A stretch of DNA of 64,000 bases from Cheiracanthium punctorium (lineage: Eukaryota; Arthropoda; Arachnida; Araneae; Cheiracanthiidae). Where the stretch lies: contig JAWZYV010019444.1 in the NCBI GenBank assembly GCA_038373885.1, positions 186,001-250,000 on the forward strand. The letters run 5' to 3'. The translations under genes and the position numbers were made by a program. The notes below the pieces were generated by a model. The model made no database searches and was not told the origin of the DNA. It saw only the letters and a list, made by a program, of their open reading frames with translations. Shown here piece by piece: positions 46,216-59,284 of this stretch (its first letter is position 1; each line of letters opens with the position of its first letter).

Positions 46216-48393
46216 CTTTAGAGGGAAGAGTGCTTATTTTTCCCTTACTAAATAAATCTGAATGCTTAAAATGAAACCACAGCTTGATTGATAATAAGTT
46301 TTATTAGATAGTGTCAATTAGATTAGACATAGAATTAGATCAGACATGCGGACTAATACAGTCAAGGAAATTCTTGTTTTCTGTCTTAGTGAAGGGGCAA
46401 ATCAGTTCGTTCAAAATGATTTCTACACCAGAATACCTTTAAGTAACTGATGCAAATCTTAGGAAAATGCTTAAGCATTATAAATTTGAATTAAATAGAA
46501 TACCTATTTTTTTTTTCATTTTTAAAAACATACTATGTAATAGATGCATTTTCTTAAAAAGATGTATGCAAAATATTAGACTTAATTTGCCCTTGTGAAA
46601 AACAAGGGTTTTGATACCTATAAAATTCTAAATATTTTAATGACTGAGGAGATCGAGAGAGAATTATAATAGAAATAATATACATAGCGTGATAATACAT
46701 ATTGCAGAATCTTTGTGTAATTAAATAACTTTTTTAATAACTAAATACGAAAATGCTATTTGCAATCCTTATAGTACTGTATAAAGGAAAATATATAAGA
46801 AAAAAAATACATATAAGAAAAAATATGTATAATTTGCATGAAAGTCGTCTGTTTTATTAATACTCATGGGTATAGAGTAACTATCTATTTTCTGTGCATG
46901 TAGGAGGGGTAGGAGCTATCAAACTCTTGAGAAGAATTGCGAAATTTCTCTGAAAAATAAATAATAAAACAAAACTTCTTTTCTTTAAGTTAAAGGGACA
47001 CATGCAACAAAGAACAGGGCAATAGTCTGTACACCGTCAAAGCTAAGCATTATGTCTGCAGTGAGTCAGCATTCAGGGTCATCTCAGAATGAAAATTAGA
47101 GAAATATGTTTAAGGAATTCAAATAAATACTGCTATTTTACGATTTGAAGCCCGATTATGTATGATCCTGTTCTACATACATATAAATCTGTGCATCTCA
47201 TTAAAAAATATCTAAGGAAAAATGGGCTGGGAAAGTTGCTTAATAAATACAGGGGTCAGAAGATCAGTACTTAAAAGCATATTTAAACTGAAAACAGAAA
47301 TTGTTTTGCTGCGTGCTAAAGAAACAACAAAAGAAAATTAGGAAAGAGAAAAAAAAAAGGAATAGTTTTGCGACGCACATTATTTTTTCCATTCTGATGA
47401 AAGCATATAATCATGATCTGTTAATAACACACATTTGCATTGATATAAAAGCGTTCCAATGTCAAAGGTATTTTTCTTTTCATATTTCTCGCAGTAATAA
47501 TAGCTGGACAGATGTCTAGTTTGGTAGTCAACCTAATTGTGGTGATTCATATTAAAAAAAATATGCAAGTTTTTTCTTCTGTTTTGCTTTGGATGAAGTA
47601 GGCAACTGATGAATTAAATCAGTCTCATACTGAAGAAAATATTGTTATACCCCAGTTTTGAGGATTAAAAAGTATTCCTATATTACCCCCAATTAGTCTT
47701 ATTTACTTTTCTTCTTTATTTTTTTTTCTTTTTCAAAAGAATATTTCAATTTAGCTGAACCAGTGAAATTATCATAGAAAATGTTTTGAAAATGTTATAA
47801 GTAAATGCTACGGAATTTGATTAAAATCAATTCTACCTTTATAATGAGACATATTAAATTAATAAAGAACTTTGTAAATAATATACAGATATAAAAATAG
47901 AACGTATTATACTATATAACATGTATAAAAAATAACATTCCCAAAAATAGTTCTATTTCTTATATATGCGTTGTTTACAAAATTTACTTTGATATAACTT
48001 TTAAAAATCAGTTTTTTTTAATAGTTTTACTAAAAAGATATACATTATGCATTTTATTTACTTAATTGTCTAGATCATTATAATTCTAGATTCAATGAAA
48101 TTATCCTTCCCAAATATCGTGCAAAATCGGCTTCATTAAAACTAATTATAATTCTTAAAAGAGAAAACAGAGAAGTTAAATTTATTAGAAATTGATATTC
48201 CAGTTTAATATTTTATTATTAATTTATTAAATAAATAACATGTCTGTGGAGATGTTTTCAGTATAAACGCTTAAAAATACTTTATCCTTTCCTAATATTT
48301 GGAAAACAAGTACAGGTGTATGTTGGTAATGAGCTTGATATGCATGAATTTTAACTCGAGAGCTATCAGAAATTTACAAATAAATATTACACT
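46216..48393. other. AT-rich sequence without supported features
   Basis: No element ends, tandem repeats or convincing exons were seen in this 2.2-kb stretch. Confidence 0.5.
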
Positions 48394-48838
48394 CAGCACC
48401 GAATTATCCATTAGGCTCAGTAGGTTTTAGCCTAAGGGCCCTTAAACAAAAATCAAAAGAAAAAATATATCGAATGTTTAAAGTTATTTTCGTATTTATC
48501 AACTTGCATTTTACCTTGTCATATGAAACACTTGTTTGTATCGTTAACCTTTTCTTTATTAAAATTTGAATTGCTCTTGTTCGGAAAAGTTTCAGATTGA
48601 TTATATAGCTGACGTTGTTTGAGTACATTTGATCTTGACCTGAAAAACTTACGATTGATTATATTGCCTAAGTTTTTTGAGTAATTTTATGGTGTTCATT
48701 TGTATGACGAATTATGATGCATTTTGCAAAATTCAATAAAAGAATCATTATCTCTACATATACCAGAGATTGTATGGTGACCACAAGAAGTCATTCCGAC
48801 AAAAATCCTCAAGGGGTCCTATAAATGAATTTTGGTTT
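48394..48838. mobile_element. Decayed hAT element
   Basis: CAGCACCGAATTATCCATTA followed by GGCTCAGTAGG and CCTAAGGGCCC is the terminal arrangement of a common hAT group. Near 48810 CCTCAAGGGGTCCTATAAAT resembles the other end, but its last bases are eroded and no target duplication is visible. Confidence 0.4.
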
Positions 48839-50198
48839 ACTTAATAATGATAAGAAGAAGCATAAGACAAAGTTTGTGTAGAGGAAACCTCATGAACTTC
48901 ATAAGCCTTAGGACGCTCACAAGGTTAAATTCGACTATAATTAAGTCAACATGTTCATAATCCCAATAAGTACTGAACACACAGAATCATTTAAAAAGTA
49001 TATTTTTTTCAAGCAACATGAAATACAAAGGAGCTTCAGCTACAGTCGTCTACAAAAAATGTTACGAAATAAGTTTCTTACACGCGGGGAAAATAATCAA
49101 GATCTTTTTAGTGACAGCTTTACCGAACAAAAGCTTCCGAAAGCTTGATTACATCTCTCCGGAAGTGTTGTGCATCAGAAAGGTTTCTTTTTTTTTTACA
49201 GGTGTGTCCTTATAAACTAGAACTGCGTAGAGCACGACGGTTAAAGCAACTATTAAAAAAAGTAGTATTATAATGGATTAAATCTTTAGATGAAAAGGCT
49301 AATCAGATGCATGTATGGGAACTCACGGAGATGAGTTGCTACTACTACCTTTTGTATTTCATCTTTGTCATCAAACAACATTTTGTACTGCATTTTTTTT
49401 TTTCTTTCTTCCAAATTTGGGAAAAAAGTGTTCCGCCTTTCAAAAATACTTTTCTTACTACATACTAAACTTTTAACGAGGGCTTTCTTTAGAAATGGAG
49501 CATAGCACAACTACTAAATTTTGACAAGGTAAGAAAAAAAGGCCAAATAATCTTGTATTAGTTTAATTTTAGGATTTTAATCTCTTTAATTATTCTGCAA
49601 ATATTCAGCACACATGGCTCGTCTAAAAGTTTTGAGAAGAGCTAGTTTTATTTTTAAAATTTATTTTACAGGAGTTGTGACAATCTGAAAATATGCTATA
49701 AAAATGCAAAGTGCACAATCTGAAAATCTTGTGTTGATGACCAAATAAAATTTATTTAATTTTCGGAAATCATTTCTATCCGAAGATCAAGGTGATCTCA
49801 GAATCTGAATTTTTCAATATTATCAGAATGTGTACAGATATTGTTGTTTTAAACTAGGGATATACTCTGCTGTAAGGCTATCTTGTAAGAAACAAGACTT
49901 ATGAAAGCGCAATTCCTGTCAGTGGGACAATTTCGGCTGTTTTTCTTTTAATGAAATGCAAACTAAAAAATACTCAACCATTTAAGACCATTATTTTGTG
50001 TTTAAGATTTGAATCGGCATATGCATGCATCTTGGGCTGAAATCACGACCAAATTATAGGTCGTGATTTAAAAAGTTTTCTTTATTAGGAAGAATTATAC
50101 TTCAGCAGTGAATTCCCACTTGTATTTTAATTGACAATGTGAATGCGATTTCGTTCACGGAACTGAAATTTCAGAAAAGAGTTAACTTTCCATTTTAA
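48839..50198. other. AT-rich sequence without supported features
   Basis: Two overlapping 65-codon frames at 48951-49215 are open on the plus strand but have no motif. Nothing else was identified. Confidence 0.45.
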
Positions 50199-50577
50199 CC
50201 CTTTAAAGCGCAGTGTTCCCGCTCTGGGAACACCCAAACTCTGACGTTTTGACTGTTGCCAGTCACGAAGAATAGATTTGATTTCTATAAAAATAGTTGC
50301 GGGTGACACAGCTCCACGAGAATCCTTTACTTTTTAGCACGCCCTTTCGCGTAAAAAAAATTGTCACGATTATTTTTTAACAGCACTGACGTCTGCTGAA
50401 AAATGGAAGAATGCGAGAACGGCTGGATAGATTGCCCAATGCTGAAAAAAAAGGGTCTCTATATCTGTGGCACGCGATGAGCGTTTCGATCGTCCGCCAT
50501 CTTTCTGGTAGTTAAGTCGAGCGATGGCAACGGCTGCCCGTTTTTTCAGCATTGGAAAAGAGTTGCGCCTCAAAGGG
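50199..50577 (-). mobile_element. TTAA-type MITE, family A, copy 4
   Basis: Perfect TTAA flanks both sides (50195-50198 and 50578-50581). It is inverted relative to copies 1 and 2. One foldback arm is largely deleted, with GCTGAAAAAAAAGGG joined to TCTCTATATCTGTGGC. The palindrome at 50213-50233 is GTGTTCCC, GCTCT, GGGAACAC. Confidence 0.9.
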
Positions 50578-50639
50578 TTAAAAAGCCGAAAACCAAGAAA
50601 ATACATTTTCACTGTATTCCGTCGCTGATGAGTCACCAT

Positions 50640-51055
50640 TCATTTGCCAACATCACAGCAAGTCATATGGCTTAGCTTCAGAAAAATTATCGGGCGCAGC
50701 GCTCAATTGCGGAGGCGGACGCGAAGAGATCTTTGTAATGGTGTGATGGAAAAAAATGCTCTTGATGATGCAGCCACGGCTAATAATTCATTGGGGCTTC
50801 TTACTCATCTGGGCTGAGTTGTCTGCAAGCTGCTGCTCCAACAGACGGAAGGACGCCCCGACTTGGCGACGCCGGAAACAAGTCATTTGCGTACGGGGGA
50901 GAGACAGTTCGGGAAGAGATCGATTTCTGATAGTGCCATGCAACAGTGCCGACTGTTCCATTCCGTCCAGATAAGTGAAGCAGTTGGTTCAAAAGATGGA
51001 ATTTTAATACAGCTGATGCTAAAATTAAAACCGAGAAACCGTAGTTTCGAATTTG
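50640..51055. other. GC-richer sequence between two TTAA MITEs
   Basis: The composition and CpG content stand out (about 50680-50960). Frames of 60-100 codons are open on both strands without a domain. It may be a conserved noncoding segment, an exon or an old repeat. Confidence 0.3.
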
Positions 51056-51059
51056 TTAA

Positions 51060-51330
51060 CCCTTTAAAGCGAAAGCATTTTCACATCACTGTAGAAGATC
51101 AACTGGATAGACTGTCCAACGCTGAAAAAGTGCAGGCCGTTGCGATCGATCCACTTAACTAAAAACAACATGGCGGCCGATCGAACAGCCCCATCTGGCG
51201 CCATGTTGTTGGTAGTTAAACAGATCGATGGCAACGGGTGCACTTTTTCAGCGTTAGAACCGTTTAACCATGGTTTTTGAGACTACCAATGAAAGTGCAG
51301 AAATAATGTGGTTTCACGGCGAGTCAAAGG
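51060..51330 (-). mobile_element. TTAA-type MITE, family A subfamily 2, copy 2
   Basis: TTAA is at 51056-51059 and 51332-51335. The foldback includes AACAACATGGCGGCCGATCG and its inverse. The right end, inverted, reads CCTTTGACTCGCCGTGAAACC and matches the left end of the copy at 39728, so the two lie in opposite orientation. Its left end CCCTTTAAAGCG is closer to family A. Confidence 0.8.
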
Positions 51331-53296
51331 ATTAAGATGCATAAATGAACCACCGCTCATTTGAAAAACCCCATAGTTCAGTTGACAGCAGTTTTTGGAA
51401 AAGTGAAAAAAAAAACAACAACAAAAAAAAAAACTTGTTTTTAGAAGTGCAAGGTTTCTCAGCAAAACAACAACTTCAGATTCTTCAACGGATGTGTATA
51501 AGCGGCTTGAAGATTAGGTTTTTTTTTTTCGTCTAAACGTGCGTCTACCCCAAATTATAGGTTTTTGATGCAAACTCGTTTTCTTCAAAATAATGACTAA
51601 TGGGTTTTTTCTCAAATAAGCGGTTCAAATGTGGTAGATCCATTTTCCATTGATGTTCCAAAAATTTTCCATTGATCTTCTAAAATAACTAAAAAACGCA
51701 AAATGTAAAACTCAAACACCTGTGCAAGATCGCAAAGCAAATGAATTACCAAAAAAGAACTTTAAAAAAGAGATTAATTATCTAAAAGAAAAAAGAGGTT
51801 GTTATTGCATATGAAAATAATCAACTTTTCCCCCATATGTAGTTTAGTTTCAACTCCCCTGAGCCGTGTGTATGCTTGGGCTCCCAAAGCAAATGTAAAT
51901 GAGTTTAATACAAATATCCTCGATGATCAACAGTTCTGGCGACAAATTTAGCTCTGAGTATTTAAAAACTTTGTTCCTTTCAATATCAGATGTATTTTAA
52001 GGTTAAATGTTTAACTGTAGAATAATTACAAGAAAAGTGATTTATTTATTATTTTTTTGTTCTTATTGCATTCTTAATTCAATTTTTAAAAGTAAAGAAA
52101 AAAAACTGCTGCTACAATTTACCGTTATTACGAAAATTTAAGGTTTTCCCCTGAGCTGAATAGTTTTTGCTTATGAAAGTTCACATCATTATTTTTTCTG
52201 TCACCTTAAATCTTATTTCAATTCCTGTCGTATGGCAACAAATTAATCTGCATTTGTTTCTTGAAATAACAAGAAATTCATTTTGGAATAGAGTAAAAAT
52301 GAAAACTAACCAAATAAAAATAGATTAAATCCATTATTTGTATATGCTTATATAAATACAAAAATTTTCATGAAAGAGAATTGTATAAAATATTTTACGA
52401 CATAATATAATCGACTTATTCTTTTATTAGTTACAGTTTTTTTTTTCACAATATCGTGAAATTATCATTTGCGTGTTAGTAATAATTCTTAATGACGTTT
52501 GCTTTTGCGGACATTTTTCATCTAAGATTTTATTTTCTTTCTTCCGTTGTTGCGAAGATTAAATTTTGATTAAATTATAAAGCTCAGAATCACAGGTTCG
52601 TTTAAAAATGGACATTTCAGAAAAATGTGCCAGCAAAATAAACTGATGAAATGACTTAATTATGAATAAGATATAAATTCAACAAAAATAATTAATAGGG
52701 GAAAACTGCACGAGAATTCTTCGATTCATGGGATGGTGAAATTATTGTTTACAAAAAATAACACATAGTAAGGTATATAATAAAGAAGCAAAGTGCTAGA
52801 CTTGAGTTTTCCATAAAGCACCAGATAAAACTGTTAACTCACCTTAAATAATAAAAGAAATTTCATTTAATCGAGCTTACCTGTAAAGAGAAAAGATAAT
52901 AAGTAAATATATATTTATACACACGCATTATATATTCACACTGAATAAAATAACAGACATTATTATGCAAACATAAAGAATAAACACACATTAATTCAAA
53001 GCTGTGTTAATCGCAAAAGTTTTGTTTTCAGATAAAATAGCAATCTGACAGAATGTTCTTTGCATCTCCGTATATTCTTGACCTTTTACAAGTTGGATGA
53101 GTTTATTTTTAGAGAATTTTTGACGCTTAAATTGGAATGTTATTTTAAAGTGGAATGGAAGTTGAGCAGCTGAAATCGTTGTTCTTTTTTATATAACACA
53201 TGTCTCATTACGGATCGGAAATAAAAATCTAACCCCCCCCCCCCAAAAAAAAAGTGTTAAAATATAAAATTAATTAAAAAGGAAAAGTTTGTAAAA
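51331..53296. other. AT-rich sequence without supported features
   Basis: It contains an A/CAA-rich tract at 51408-51432. No element ends or exon signals were seen. Confidence 0.5.
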
Positions 53297-53457
53297 TAAC
53301 ACACATAAAAAAGTTACTTATAAAAACAATCGTTTCGGCTCCAGTTTTAACCCTTTTTGCTCGTGTGGATGGTGCAACTTTTTTGCAACGGAAGAAGGAT
53401 AGATTCTTGTACCACAGGAAACGATGTTTTGATAAGTAACTTTTCTGTGTGTGTTAC
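53297..53457. repeat. Inverted repeat with ~43-bp arms
   Basis: TAACACACATAAAAAAGTTA at the left pairs with the inverse of AACTTTTCTGTGTGTGTTA at the right, and pairing continues to AACAATCGTTTC. The spacer is about 70 bp. It is MITE-like, but no target duplication was found. Confidence 0.65.
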
Positions 53458-53666
53458 TATAGAAAGTTTTAAATAAATTTTAAATAATGAATATTTTTTT
53501 CCCAACTGAAAAAAAAAATTTTTTTCAACACTTTTCAATAAATCGCCTCTTGAAAATTACAGCTTTCATCAGCACAATGTGAAAAATTCGTATTTATTTA
53601 CGTACGAAATTTTCTTTCGTCACTGCTGACGATATTTTTCTCGCTAAAACCGGCGCTTTCCTGAGC

Positions 53667-53670
<4 letters not shown>

Positions 53671-53699
<29 letters not shown>

Positions 53700-53716
53700 A
53701 TAATAATAATAATAAA
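53671..53716. repeat. (TAA)n microsatellite
   Basis: About fifteen TAA triplets with one interruption. On the minus strand they give a tyrosine-rich frame that is not a gene. Confidence 0.9.
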
Positions 53717-55571
53717 AGAAAAGAAACATAAATAAATAGACCTCGGTGGAAAACCATTTACTTCTCATATTTATTTTCATTCTGGTAAATAAAAAATAAA
53801 AAATCTAAAGTCTTGGGGTAAAAATCATTCAAAACGTCAAAAAACCAGATGAGTCATTCAAAGAACTGAATTAAACTGGAATTCCGTTGCTATTTGAATG
53901 GCTATTTTTATTTGCATAGCTATGGCATCTGAAGTATATAATTATTTTTAAAAAAATGAGAAAAGATGAAAGAATTATTCAACCCGTTTACCAGATGCAA
54001 TCTCAAAAAATTATTTTCCAGTTCTTTTACTCCATACCATTAATACTATTTTCATTTATTATTAATTTTTTTTCTTTTTTTGGCAACGACGTCGTTTTGA
54101 AAAATGAGGAAAATATATTTAAAAAAATAAAAATTAAATAATTCATTATCCAGCTGCATGTAGAACGAGAAAAACTTTCTTCAAAAGAGGATAATAAAGA
54201 ATGTCATTTTCTTGGAATACGATACCACACACGTTGCCAACTGTTGAGAATAATGATTCACGTCTTTTCTGGAATTACCAAAATGTCGCCCCGCAGTAGT
54301 AAAATTAATTCAAAGAAAAGAGATGCGTTTTCTCAGAAATAAGCGATTTAGCGAAATTTTTCTTTTATTATCCCACCGCAATTTGTTCCAAGAGTATTTG
54401 CTTACTAATTAAGGTTTCCTCTTTCAAACAACTACCGACGTTTATTGAAGGAGTTTCATTCCACTTATGATTTTTAAGAAACAACAAGTCTAATCAAAGT
54501 ACTAATGAAATCTTATTATTGTTATAATTTTGAAAGAGCACATTTTCGAAAATTTTCATTGATTGTTATTTTTCTATTGAAAAAATTGGGACATAAGATG
54601 AGAATAATTGTAGCACTCAAAATAACTGGCATTTAAACACTAAAATTAGTTAAGAACTTTGTTAATACCACATATAAATAAATAATATATCCTAAGACGA
54701 TCGTTTTCGAGTGGTACAAAAGGTCTACCCTTCCTCAGCTGCTAAAAGCTCCCCCATTCATACAGGTAGGAAAGTTTGAAAGGAAAGGCTTTCAGTTCTA
54801 ACCTTCCTGCTACATAATTTATTATATTTTGTTAAAATTTGCGTGGGGTTAATTTCAAACATGCATTTTTGTCTACTCCCCCCCCCCCCCCAATAAAAAA
54901 AAAACTGCCGTATCACTTTTTAAGGGTATTCATAAAGGTGAAGCATAGCTAGAATGTGCCTCAAGAAGATTCTAAAGCAGTTTTAGTACGCAATTTTAGT
55001 ATAGATTTCAATACTGAAGAAGTGCTTTATGGAACAAGGAAGACAAATGCGGCATACTCATGGATTATCATATCCATACGAACGTAATGACACAACGAAG
55101 GCAAATAAGGATGAATAATGAGTTATGAGCAGCATAATGACACACGGAAGACAAATGCGCCAGTGGATGGATAATCACGTACGTTCCAATGTAATAAAGT
55201 AATAAAGACAAATAGGACCAACGAAGTGTGGATTATGATACGCTTTAAAAATAGTACTTTAGTGGGAGTTTAAAGTATGAAAGTTTTCAGATGAATATAT
55301 ATAGTTTAGTGTATAGTGAAAAATGGAGAAATGTTAATAAAAATTTTACGAAATAAAAAGCTGAATTAATAAGCTAATGCTAAGTTATGTAATATACGTA
55401 GTAAAAAGTATGTAGAAAGTATTAAAAAATCTGTAAAATAAAAAAGGAAAAAAAATCAAGAATTTTCAGAATGTGAAAGGCCAAGTAAAAATGATCAGAA
55501 AAAAAGCTCTTTGAAAATTCTATTTGAAAGAAAGAAAGGAAAAAAAAAAAATTCTCTTTAGCTGATTAAAC
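53717..55571. other. AT-rich sequence without supported features
   Basis: A C13 run is at 54879. Between 55020 and 55250 a loosely repeated motif (AAGACAAAT(G/A)...GGATTATCA) occurs about four times, a degenerate tandem repeat of ~65 bp. Confidence 0.4.
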
Positions 55572-55876
55572 CAGGGTCGATCCAGGATTTTTTTTCCAAA
55601 GTGCCATCCATATTTGTGAAAATTGATTATTTTTGTGAATTTCAATACTTAATTTTGTGAATTTCAACACTTATTTTTCTGAAATTTTATGACAGTTTTC
55701 AATAAAAGTCATTTATTTGGTTAAAGTAATTTATAAAAAAAAATTAAAATATAAGGTAGAATGTCAATGAAGGACCGTTTTAATTGATTGTATTTCTGTA
55801 AAGGGTCAGTTTTAATCGATTATAATTTTGTGAAGGGGCCGCAGGACACACCCAATTTTAGTCTGATCGACTCCTG
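55572..55876. mobile_element. Probable decayed hAT element
   Basis: The left end CAGGGTCGATCCAGG and inverted right end CAGGAGTCGATCAGAC share CAGG(n)GTCGATC. TTTTGTGAAGGGGCC-type repeats lie inside the right end. Flanking octamers do not match. Confidence 0.45.
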
Positions 55877-56766
55877 TAAATCCAAATAATTTCTGTAGTA
55901 TTAAATACATATTCAACATTGAAAATATCTTACATAAAAAGCTCGGATATGGTATATAGTTTCTAGAATAATAAAAATTTGGAATTTTCAACATCTTTGG
56001 GATTCTGTTTTACAGTGAAACTTAATTAGTATTTTATCCTAAGCATGCCTTTTTATTATTTATGTATGAGTTTGATTTGCTAAATTCGTACTTGATGAAT
56101 TTAAGAAATTGTTTCTGAATTATATTCATAATGTGTAACTGATCACAAATAAAATTTGATATTTAGTTTGCAATTTCCAGGGTTAATTCAATACCTTTTC
56201 ACAAACGGATAATTACAGAGTATTGCACCTTTTAAAGTATACTTATTGTTAGCTTTTTTTATAGGATTTATATTGTTTCACTAACGTATCTTCATCGAGG
56301 GATAGAAATTAAAATAGTTAGTGGCCCAAAGGACCAGTGACTCCAGGACTTTTCTGGATCGTAACATTTGTCGCTGGACCGTATACCCGCTTTAAAAAAA
56401 ATGAAATTATATGAGCAATATATATTGATTTCCGTCAAAATCCGAATTAAAAAAATGTAAATACCTATTATAAAGAATATTAAATATTTTAAAATTATAT
56501 GATATTTATTGTAGAGCTAAATGAGGAACGTTTGCAAGAGAAAAATGTGAATAAAACGTTACTGGTCGGACGGACCAACAAATTTTGTATTCATTCAACT
56601 GGTCCGTTTTATGTTATAGCGGACCTTATAATATTTCTCAATATTATAAGGCCATTAATTTCTAGCCTTATAATATTGAATGTCTCTGCTAAAAAGAATT
56701 CAACACAAATGTATTTTTAAATGTTCACTAAACTCACAGAGAACAACATCATTCGAATCTTTAATA
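55877..56766. other. AT-rich sequence, one unexplained patch
   Basis: At 56320-56650 short GGACCAGTGACT and GGACGGACCAAC motifs with CTTATAATATT repeats stand out, but no structure with defined ends was recognised. Confidence 0.35.
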
Positions 56767-57170
56767 TCAGGTTGTAACGAAAGTTTTCCGCCATATCTGC
56801 CTGAAAAACTAACTTCTAACTCCTTAGATAACTGTTTTTGAACTTTCGGTACCAAACCTGCAAACAGCCCATATGATACAACAATAGTACTTAAAGCTGT
56901 ACTCATAATTCGTTGATATTATGTAGCTGACTTTTTGCAACACAACTGGAAGTAAATGATGGTTCTAATCCTCTAGAGTGATAGTTCCATTTGAGACACC
57001 TTATACTTAATGATAACTATATTTTTTAAAGATTTCACAACACAATGTAATAAAGTAAACCTCTTTCTTTCAAATGCCAAAAATCGTTTGACAAAATATG
57101 AACAAATACGCCAACGAGAACTGTGTGCTGACGATGTTTGCGGTGGCGGGAAACTTTCGTTACAACCTAA
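56767..57170. mobile_element. Tc1/mariner-type MITE
   Basis: Terminal repeats of about 30 bp start T(C/T)AGGTTGTAACGAAAGTTT and run to CCGCCA on both sides. TA dinucleotides flank the element (56765-56766 and 57171-57172). AGGTTGTA...AAGTTT ends are typical of mariner. The 404-bp interior has no transposase. A 68-codon minus-strand frame that overlaps the left end is not recognised. Confidence 0.8.
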
Positions 57171-57484
57171 TATTTAATGTAACGATGTATTTTTTAAAAA
57201 AATGTGATTTTGGTACATAAATACAAAAAAACTAATTATGTCTTGCAGCTCAAAATTTTTAGAATGCCTCTTTACAAGCTGTACTGTACGCGGTAATAAA
57301 CGATAAACCTGTAACAGTTATAAAACTTTCAGAACAAAATCTTAAAAATCGAACATTTATCAGGATGTGTGTCACTCTTCGAAACTTTTTACTGTGCGAT
57401 TTCATGCTGAAGAATTTTTCTTCAGGAAGCTTCATAAAAGGCAGTGTTAATTCATTTATTAAGGTGGGCAGTACAGCTTAGAAA

Positions 57485-57515
57485 GAATCATCCTGAATTT
57501 TTTTCAGGATGATTC
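57485..57515. repeat. 13-bp perfect hairpin
   Basis: GAATCATCCTGAA, five T residues and the exact inverse lie immediately left of the TTAA MITE pair. Confidence 0.8.
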
Positions 57516-57521
57516 CGTTAA

Positions 57522-57912
57522 CTCTTTAACCGTTTCCGTTCACTTTCTGAAGCGCAACCATTTCCCAATGCCGAAAAAGGAGCAGGCGTTGCCATCGCAC
57601 GATTTAAATACCTGCAAGATCGCTGTTGACACAGGATGGTGGCAAAATGGCTTTTGACACACACAGCTAGCTGTGCGGCGCCACACAGCCAACTGCATCA
57701 AAAATGTTCTGTGGCACGCACTGTGCGATTTGATCGACCGCCATCATGCTGGTAGTTTAAATCGTGCGATGGCAACGGCTGTATTTTACCGACAAAGGAC
57801 AGTCTATCTAGGTGTCCTCCCTGAGTATTTAATTGAAATCAAATTTATTCTTGCATCACAACAGCCAAAATGTCAGAGTTGTGTCCTCACAGTGAGGACA
57901 CTGCGCATAGGG
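57522..57912 (+). mobile_element. TTAA-type MITE, diverged family-A copy
   Basis: TTAA lies at 57518-57521 and 57913-57916. The order of parts matches family A (end with GAAGCGCAACC, foldback, tail, palindrome), but with heavy divergence. The subterminal palindrome at 57881-57901 is GTGTCCTC, ACAGT, GAGGACAC: both arms differ from family A yet still pair perfectly. The right terminus is shortened to GCGCATAGGG. The right TTAA is shared with the next MITE. Confidence 0.75.
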
Positions 57913-57916
57913 TTAA

Positions 57917-58222
57917 CCCTTTGAGGCGCAACCCTTTCCCATTGCTGAAAAAAGGGCAGCGGCTGCCCTTTTTTCAGCATTGGGCAATCTATCCAGCTGT
58001 TCTCGCCTTCTTCCATTTTTCAGCAGATGTCAGTGCTGTTAAAAATAATCGTGTGCATTTTTTTTTTACGGGAAATGACGTGCTAAAAAGTAAAGGGGAT
58101 TCTCGTGGAGCTATGTCACCCGCAACTATTTTTATAGAAATCAAATCTATTCTTCCTGACTGGCAACAGTCAAAACGTCAGAATTGGGTGTTCCCAGAGC
58201 GGGAACACTGCGCGTTAAAGGG
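57917..58222 (+). mobile_element. TTAA-type MITE, family A, copy 5
   Basis: TTAA flanks both sides (57913-57916 and 58223-58226). The foldback is reduced to AAAAAAGGGCAGC directly facing its inverse, so almost all of both arms is deleted. The right tail and palindrome (58188-58208) are intact. It abuts the diverged copy on its left. Confidence 0.9.
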
Positions 58223-58795
58223 TTAAAAGAGAATTTCTTTTTAATTCCACGGAAACACACATGCATTATGATTCATTTGTAAAAGAAGCGGAAAGTGCTG
58301 TATTAGAATAAAAAAAAATAAGTTTATAAAAAAAGACAATCAAGAAACAAAATTCCTCATCCAAAAAAAAGAAATGAAAAGAAAAATTATCTCAAGTTTC
58401 TCCCTCTATTCAATTCGAACAAACAACAAGCGAGAAATTTCTCACGAAATGCGTCCTGTAGACAATGAAAAGAATGGATGCTCTTGAAAACAGGAGGCGG
58501 AAGGAAGAGAACTCGAGTTTAGAAGAAAGAAAAAAAAATTAGAAAGTTCATATGAAAGAGGGGAAGCACATGTGCTTGCGCGCACAAGGAGGATGATTCA
58601 AGATCGTCTGCCGGGTCGTAGTCACGCGAATGACCCTACCATGATCTATCTGGCTGGCGGTGGTCTGGGATAGCCCGCAGACGGCCAGACGGTGTGGGTG
58701 GAGAGGAAAAAAATACCCCGAGCAAGCATTCGAAGAAGGAATTCCGAAAAAACAAGCGTGTTTGGAGAAAAATTTCAAATTTATAAGCACGTGTT
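58223..58795. other. Sequence with a GC-rich patch, unidentified
   Basis: 58223-58545 is AT- and A-rich. 58560-58700 is GC-rich with CTGGCTGGCGGTGGTCTGG-like motifs and frames on the minus strand that lack any known domain. Confidence 0.35.
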
Positions 58796-58972
58796 CTGGG
58801 GCGGCCCGACACGGTAAGTAAGGTAAGCGTCTCATCGGGGCGCCATCTTCGAAGGGGTGCCATTTCGAACTCAAAAACTGAGAAAAACTTGTTCCTGAGC
58901 ATAAAATAATGTGCCTTTTTTACGTTTGCAGAGGGGCGCCATGTACCTTAGGGCCGTCCCCGCACGTGTTTA
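58796..58972. mobile_element. hAT MITE with perfect target duplication
   Basis: The left end CTGGGGCGGCCC and inverted right end CGGGGACGGCCC match at 10 of 12 positions, and CACGTGTT flanks both sides exactly. GGGGCGCCAT occurs inside each end in inverted orientation. The interior is noncoding. Confidence 0.85.
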
Positions 58973-59284
58973 CTAAATACGCAAAAAATAAGCGGCACTT
59001 TAACAATATCGTCGATTTATTTATACCCAGGATCGTGTAGAGCGGTGCTTTTTAACCATAACGTGCAAGAAACCACTTGAAAGATTTTCACGGGAAAAAA
59101 AAAAAAAAAACCGTGATGTGCATTTATTCTTCTCTTTCTTTTTTTAAGGGCAAACTTTACTTATGTGTTTTGGAAACTTTTCATAAATGTATGTGTAAAA
59201 GAAATTTGCTATCGAAAATTTTGGGGACTGAGAGGAGAGCGCTTCGTAGTTTAAATAGATCTCTGGTTGGCGAGCTTCGTAATA
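58973..59284. other. Sequence without supported features
   Basis: An A16-17 run lies near 59095. No element ends were found. Confidence 0.4.

Noticed and set aside
53598..53780. Tyrosine-rich minus-strand frame
   Set aside because: It is produced by the (TAA)n microsatellite.
56700..56906. 68-codon minus-strand frame as a mariner transposase fragment
   Set aside because: It crosses the terminal repeat of the mariner MITE and shows no D,D(34)D-type motif.
57485..57515. Hairpin plus T run considered as a rho-independent terminator
   Set aside because: The T residues are in the loop, the context is eukaryotic, and no transcription unit precedes it.
57870..58226. 118-codon plus-strand frame
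   Set aside because: It spans the end of one TTAA MITE and the whole of the next. Parallel frames occur in other family-A copies.
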